A stretch of DNA of 12,274 bases, taken from Echinostoma caproni (taxonomy: Eukaryota; Platyhelminthes; Trematoda; Plagiorchiida; Echinostomatidae). The stretch spans positions 12,327 to 24,600 of the forward strand of contig UZAN01048218.1 of assembly GCA_900618425.1 (NCBI GenBank), in the 5' to 3' direction. The position numbers and the translations under genes are program-made. Of the stretch, positions 7,801 through 12,274 are shown piece by piece (position 1 is the first letter of the stretch; every line of letters starts with the position of its first letter). The notes under the pieces were generated by a model. The model was not told where the DNA came from and did no database searches. It was given only the letters and a program-made list of their open reading frames with translations.

Positions 7801-9046
7801 ACGAATGTAAAAATAATAAGGCCCACGCCTCAAAACAAAAGCAGACATCTTGGTTCCCACGAGAAAAAAGAAGTTGGAAATAACTTTATCAATCCATGTA
7901 GCCCGGAAATCATTATCTTCGTCGACCAAAGACATTCGAAGGTGCTCGCATCTTGGGCTCCCTTCTGTCTTACAAATGAATCACTTGCATTAAGAACCCC
8001 TTATTTGGTCCGCTTAAATTGTTTCCGTCGTTTCGAGGGAGTCTGACTGCCTATCCACTATGGTTCTCATCCTTCGAAAGTACTCCGTTCGATTGGGAAG
8101 CATTATTTTCGCAGTCCCACCGCCATCCAATCTGGATGTTATTCTGTGAGCTTGGTTGTTTTTTCTTCTGCAGAACTCTGAGTCGTTTGCGTAATTTTGT
8201 CGCTATTAGTTCATTTGTTTTTGGTGTGATGTTTTCATGCTAGTAACATGTTATCAGTACGGTAGGCCTGAGCTTCTCCAATGCCATCGAGTTGTGTGGA
8301 TCCGCTAACGTCGGTCCTAGGAATCCAAATTATTAAATGACAGATTGTGAGTATGTTGATTGGTATTTTTGGGAATCTCGTCATTACGTTTAGACAAACT
8401 GAGCGATTTACGAAAAGTTGGTTGTGCTTCTTCTGCTTGCTAAAACAGGCAATTGAACGTGGCTCTAAATTTTTCGTCTCTCAATCGACGATACATTATC
8501 TAAGGGGCGTGGAGATATCGCACAAATGCGTTATAAATTCACTTTATGATCGCACAACGTATTGCGCTCAGTGAAAAATGGAGAGCAAAGTGTTGTCCTA
8601 AAGATACGCAATATCGCCTAAGCAATACCGAATAGCTACCGGAACGTTTGAATTTGTATTGCAGTCATCAATAACCTGAAGCCCAAAGCAAAGAAAATTG
8701 ATAAAAACAGAACAAATATAGGGCTCTGTCACAAGAATTTATGTCCGTCAAGAGGAGTAAATCCAAAAGGATGAAACAACAGTTCAATGATTACGGATTC
8801 TTCTATACACAACTCTTATTGTTGTGTCAATGTGCCCCGATTTTTCTGTCCTCTAGCAGCTCACCCGGTTAGTAGATGTATGGCGAGTAGCGTAAAAGAA
8901 ACACTGAGTTGTTACTAAAACGAATGTATCGCACGTTACAGAATCGGACGTTAACGGTTACTCGGTGCTTACATGGACCTTGAACGAACTCCGCAAAATA
9001 CGTTCACAAACAGATAATATGAGGTGAGAATCGGGAAAGAACTTAC

Positions 9047-9109
9047 CAACAAACCGAGACATTTCGTGTACACGTGATTTTTCACTTCTTCTTCTTGATC
9101 AGCAAAACG
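9047..9109 (-). CDS. ZYG11: ZYG11-like exon b: 63-bp microexon-sized segment ending in LGLL
   Basis: A 21-codon exon between acceptor CTTCTCATTTAG (ending 9110) and donor GTAAGT (9046-9041). It reads RFADQEEEVKNHVYTKCLGLL in two pieces here: an acidic loop RFADQEEEVKN, then HVYTKCLGLL, which aligns with QQKVLGLL just before NNIAEV in human ZYG11B. The acidic loop is a few residues longer than in the human protein. Both borders are phase 0, matching Lys at the end of exon a and Asn at the start of exon c. It is too short to appear as a free open reading frame, and was found from the splice sites and the LGLL block. The three criteria together (signals, phase, homology) make it secure. Confidence 0.88.
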
Positions 9110-9660
9110 CTAAATGAGAAGGTCAGAGAAAAGAAAGTAATTATACAATCCAACCTCATGGTAGAAAACAAAATCTCATCGTAATTGAATGGCGTTGGGG
9201 AGATAGCGACATATTCAATCATCACGTTTGGTGACAGCTAACGCACAAGTGCAGACAACACTGGTACATAAGCATCGCGGGAATTAGGTTCGAAGTGTTG
9301 GCGTGAAAAACAGTTTCCACACTGCATTTTTCATTATCGAAAGAATCTCGCTTGAGATTTGTACATTTCCACGTCAGATTGTTTTTTGCTTGGCAATTTC
9401 TGTTTGAAGCGTAAAAACCGGCCGGCACAGAACATAAGAAGCAGTGTTTTGATCGGGGAAATCAAGTGTGAGGTGTGCAAATTTAAGTCCCCGCGATGAT
9501 TAGTTTTACCGACATGGCCTTCTTCCATCAGGCCTACTCGTAAGAGTAGAATGAATTAGACAATAGAAGGGAGAATGACACGAAGTATCCACACCACATG
9601 GACGCCTGGGCAATCCTACTGATCACAGAGTAATAATAATGATTAATAATAATAATAATG

Positions 9661-9716
<56 letters not shown>

Positions 9717-11104
9717 GCAGGGCCGCAAAAAACACTCATGACAGTAGTTAAGAAAAATGAAAAATACAGGGAACAGATGAACGAGACCAGATCAATAGCC
9801 AAAAGCAATCTGTTGCGCAAAATGGGACTTTGGCATTTAAACGACAAGCGGGAATCGATAGATGGATAGAAATGGAAAAAATCAATGAGGACATGAATGG
9901 ATTTAGTAGGGCATGATATCAGCTAAAGTTAGACGAAATAAGACAACTCATCGGGGTTAACCCATTCCAGTCTCTCTCGTGGGTCATCTAGGTAGAGCCG
10001 AATATAGTGAAATGAACTTTAATGATTGCTGTTAAAGTCACAACGCGTGAAGAGCAAGCCGGAATGTGTGGGGTGATTATGAAGTGAACTATTTTGAGTA
10101 AGACGTAAAGAAACAGAACCATTACGGCCAGATTGCACATGTTCAAACATTAGTCTCATAAGAAATAACAAGTACACCAGTGCTAACGACTCGCTGCTAG
10201 ACCTTTCAGTGTCTTCACACAACCTGTTTTGGATTGTTATCTGGATGATGGGATACTCCAACCCTATCTAATCGCTCAGTGCATTTCTTCATGCCTCGTA
10301 TCGGCGTCGTGCGTTGACCTCGATGTGAATTCCTCCAACCTAGAGCAGCAACTGTAAATAAAGTGTGATGCGGTAAACAGCAACAGGCACTAGCAACAAC
10401 TGACCTAATCAAGAAACTTAGTAATCCGAATTCATTGTGACAACGAATTGTCACCCAAGCATATCCGTATATACTACGAGCTATCTAGTGCGCTCGCTCT
10501 ATCCAACTAGCGCCAAAACATCGATGGTCGAAGATTTCCCGTTGATAAATGCGACCTCACAACCGTAAACGAGTCTATCTGATGCAACAGCGTCTCTTTA
10601 ATGTCACAGTTTTAGCGACGGTTGGAACGAAGAAGACGGAATATTGGATTTGAAACTCCATTTTCGTAACGTTATGTGAAAGTTACATTGAAGCGATAAT
10701 ACACATTAACTAAATAATATAGAAATTTTCATAACACTTGTTATTTCTGCCCAACGGAGACAGTGATCCATTTTGAGTACTTCAGTAACCGAGAAAACCG
10801 CTTTTGTGCATAGAATGACGAAGGAGTACAAAGATCCAAACGCTAACGGTAACTCGAATACATTCATCATCTATTCAATATGATCGACAGATTGAATCTA
10901 AAATGCAAGTTTTCTTAAAAGTTGGAGACCAATAACTCATTACAATCTAGCGATGTACCTATAGCCAGACGACAGAACGAATCAATACTCATAACCTGAA
11001 TCACATGCTAGGAAAACAGTCACTTTTGCCCCTTGTTACAATTTATCTCGATCAATGAACAAACGAAAAATATCCACTTTCCCTTAAGGTGGAAACAAAC
11101 TCAC
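9110..11104 (-). other. ZYG11 intron between exons a and b
   Basis: A 1995-bp phase-0 intron, from GTGAGT at 11104-11099 to CATTTAG ending at 9110. It contains the interrupted (TAA)n tract at 9631-9716. The remaining sequence has no gene, RNA or transposon that I can recognise; the open frames at 9222-9528 and 10019-10454 on the minus strand show no family resemblance. Confidence 0.8.
9631..9716. repeat. Interrupted (TAA)n / (ATT)n microsatellite
   Basis: About 86 bp of TAA units, broken by a TGAT interruption near 9640-9643 and again near 9659-9662, which splits it into short, medium and long blocks (three, five, then about eighteen units). Minus-strand open frames through it read as runs of Leu, Ile or Tyr and are artefacts. 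Confidence 0.95.
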
Positions 11105-11392
11105 TTTAAGCACGCGTTCATAGATACGCAAGCCGCCTTCTTCCACAAAGCCCAGACATGCTTCCGGGCACTCGTCCGTCAGGTTCCATAGCGCAGACAG
11201 AGTAAATCGGAGTGTGGTGTCGAAAATCGGAGCACCTTCAGAGCGGCATTGAAGTGGGGATAGATAGCTGGGCATTCGAAGACCCATAGCTCGAAGATCC
11301 GAATCCAACAGGCACTTTTCAGCAACATACATCAGTAGACACTGAATGCGACGACGCTCTTTGGCTAAATCGGACAGACCTGCAGTGGAAAT
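11105..11392 (-). CDS. ZYG11: ZYG11-like exon a: armadillo-like region with WNLTDE degron-pocket motif
   Basis: This 288-bp exon (96 codons, both borders phase 0) starts after TTTCCTTTTTAG and ends at donor GTGAGT (11104-11099). It encodes the middle of the ARM-like region of a ZYG11 family protein, the substrate receptor that joins Elongin B/C-Cullin-2 ligases to proteins with glycine N-degrons. [15 protein letters not shown] (residues about 60-74 of the exon) is almost the same as [15 protein letters not shown] of ZYG11B. Trp (11188-11186), Asn and Asp of WNLTD are pocket residues in the human protein. [17 protein letters not shown] follows as the next helix pair. Earlier residues ([17 protein letters not shown]) align more weakly. 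A second possible acceptor, CTGCAG, lies 13 bases inside. The leucine-rich and N-terminal parts must lie beyond 12274. Confidence 0.92.
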
Positions 11393-11650
11393 CTAAAAAG
11401 GAAATCAGGAAGAAACCAACAGTATTTCAGAAGCATACATAAAAATAGACTCGGTTGCGTGAATTGAATATAAAGCGGAAAAACACAGCCCATCGTCAAA
11501 CCACGGAACGCACTGTTGGACTAACAAGTAATCAACACTGAAAGGTGATTGTAAGATAAACTTATTCACTATACGGTCAACAGAAAACATGAGAATCAGC
11601 ATTTTTGATTTACCAATCACATAAAATTTTATCCATTTAAAAATTAGAAA
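11393..11650 (-). other. ZYG11 intron upstream of exon a (partial)
   Basis: Intron sequence between the acceptor of exon a and the third LINE. It is AT-rich. A 71-codon minus-strand open frame (11620-11405) has no similarity I know and ends just before the acceptor tract, so I treat it as intronic. The intron continues through the LINE to the window edge or beyond. Confidence 0.65.
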
Positions 11651-12274
11651 AGCCCGACTCGAGAGCCTATAGGAGTTTGGAAGATGAATTGTGGTCCCTT
11701 ATGGACGGTATTGAATTCAATGAATTCAATGTTGTATCTCTACGACACAGCGGGCGATTTTCGTATTTCCTCGGAAATAAACAACTGCCACACGCCGCAA
11801 GTGAGAAGTACCTGGGCATCATCATTCAAGAAAACTTAAGCTGTTCACTCAACTTCACCTAGGTGTCCAACGCAGCTGTAAAAATGTCGATTTGTTTAAG
11901 CAGGTTTTTGACCGGTTTGAGTCAGCGCTTTTCCCCCTTCTACTATCAGCATACATTCGTCCACTCACAGAGTACGCTTTCCAGGCATGGAACCCATGGC
12001 TACAACATGATTGCAAAATGCTGGATTCCTGAAAGGATGGGTACCAAAATGGTCAGAGGGTTGAATCGGTGTTCATACGCAGATAATTAAGTCACTGGGG
12101 TTACATTCACCATTCATCAGAGGAGATATGATTATGGTATACCAAATAATGCAAAACCCAAACCATCCGTGTCTCCCGCTGCTAAAATTATCACCCAACG
12201 TTCATCTTAGAGGATATCCATTCAAGCTGGTGGTCTCAGAATGCCGCTTGGAATGCCGGTGTCAGTCATTCTCA
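11650..12274 (+). mobile_element. Third LINE fragment, CR1-like, RT C-terminal part
   Basis: Degenerate C-terminal part of a CR1-like LINE protein, running off the right edge. Blocks in order: SLEDELWSL and IEFNEFNVV (about 11678-11736), YFLGNKQLP, KYLGIIIQENL (about 11806-11840), AYIRPLTEYAFQAWNPWLQ (about 11952-12008), TKMVRGLNR (about 12043-12069), RGDMIMVYQIMQ (about 12122-12157) and LRGYPFKLVVSECR (about 12208-12250). They match the usual order after the RT catalytic core in CR1-group elements. At least three frame changes and a stop (TAG, 11860-11862) break it. The catalytic core is absent, so this copy is 5'-truncated near 11650. It is antisense to ZYG11. It differs from both other LINEs in the window. 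Confidence 0.72.
11713..11730 (+). repeat. 9-bp tandem duplication inside the third LINE
   Basis: GAATTCAAT occurs twice in direct succession and adds three codons in frame, giving EFNEFN where CR1-like proteins usually have a single EFN. It is probably a replication-slippage event after insertion. Confidence 0.75.

Larger units (their letters stand above)
7240..9046 (-). other. ZYG11 intron between exons b and c
   Basis: A 1807-bp phase-0 intron, from GTAAGT at 9046-9041 to TTTGCAG ending at 7240. It holds an 18-bp palindrome at 7640-7657 and, next to it, an unusually long open stretch (7645-8046, plus strand) that may be repeat-derived. Elsewhere I see only AT-rich unique-looking sequence. 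No RNA gene is visible. Confidence 0.8.

Noticed and set aside
8019..8243. Plus-strand frame with a pyrimidine tract and TTCTGCAG, like an acceptor at about 8160-8173
   Set aside because: No matching donor or known protein; it lies antisense within a ZYG11 intron.
7246..8909. Shared string AAACACTGAGTT at about 7248 and 8898
   Set aside because: Too short, with flanks that differ; taken as chance.
9534..9847. Poly-Leu, poly-Ile and poly-Tyr frames on the minus strand
   Set aside because: Translation of the (TAA)n microsatellite, despite looking like membrane segments.
10019..10454. Two overlapping minus-strand frames of about 80 codons
   Set aside because: They fall in the intron between exons a and b; the family alignment is complete without them and no domain is visible.
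11405..11620. 71-codon minus-strand frame just upstream of exon a
   Set aside because: No similarity to the ZYG11 region expected there, and separated from exon a by a clear acceptor tract.
1..12274. CRISPR array, phage, integron or bacterial operon
   Set aside because: No regular spaced repeats, no ribosome binding sites ahead of tight gene clusters, and clear eukaryotic splicing.

Overview
The window is animal nuclear DNA. It shows spliceosomal exons with GT..AG borders, long introns, two microsatellites and several decayed retroelements. The mix of a Penelope-like element, non-LTR retrotransposons and a tRNA-type SINE, together with moderate GC, would suit a flatworm such as a trematode. 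That is a guess from general appearance, and other invertebrates are possible. There are no bacterial operons, CRISPR arrays or phage genes.

The only host gene I can support runs on the minus strand. Four exons (11392-11105, 9109-9047, 7239-7172, 5522-5390) join in perfect phase into 184 codons. They match, without gap, the C-terminal armadillo-like region of ZYG11 (ZYG11B-type), the substrate receptor of Cullin-2 ubiquitin ligases that binds glycine N-degrons. The WNLTDE and NNVAEV segments that line the degron pocket in the human protein are both intact. The gene is incomplete at both ends. Upstream exons lie beyond 12274, and roughly the last hundred codons expected from the family are not seen below 5390.

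Layout from left to right. 1-487 (minus): decayed C-terminal end of a Penelope-like element with a GIY-YIG endonuclease. 659-about 3230 (plus): a Jockey-type LINE with endonuclease and reverse transcriptase in several frames, split by a SINE at 2767-3041 that has a near-perfect target-site duplication. About 3310-5351 (plus): a second, different LINE, 5'-truncated and catalytically dead, ending 38 bases from a ZYG11 splice donor. 5390-11392: the ZYG11 exons and their three long introns, which hold an (AT)n tract, an (ATT/TAA)n tract, a perfect 18-bp palindrome and a possible dispersed repeat. About 11650-12274 (plus): a third, CR1-like LINE fragment running off the right edge.

The three LINEs and the SINE are all antisense to the host gene, and only the Penelope-like fragment is in its sense direction. 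No element looks capable of moving by itself. The most informative points are the hidden ZYG11 exons, the nested SINE insertion that restores the LINE reading frame when removed, and a long in-frame read-through from the last visible ZYG11 exon into antisense LINE sequence.
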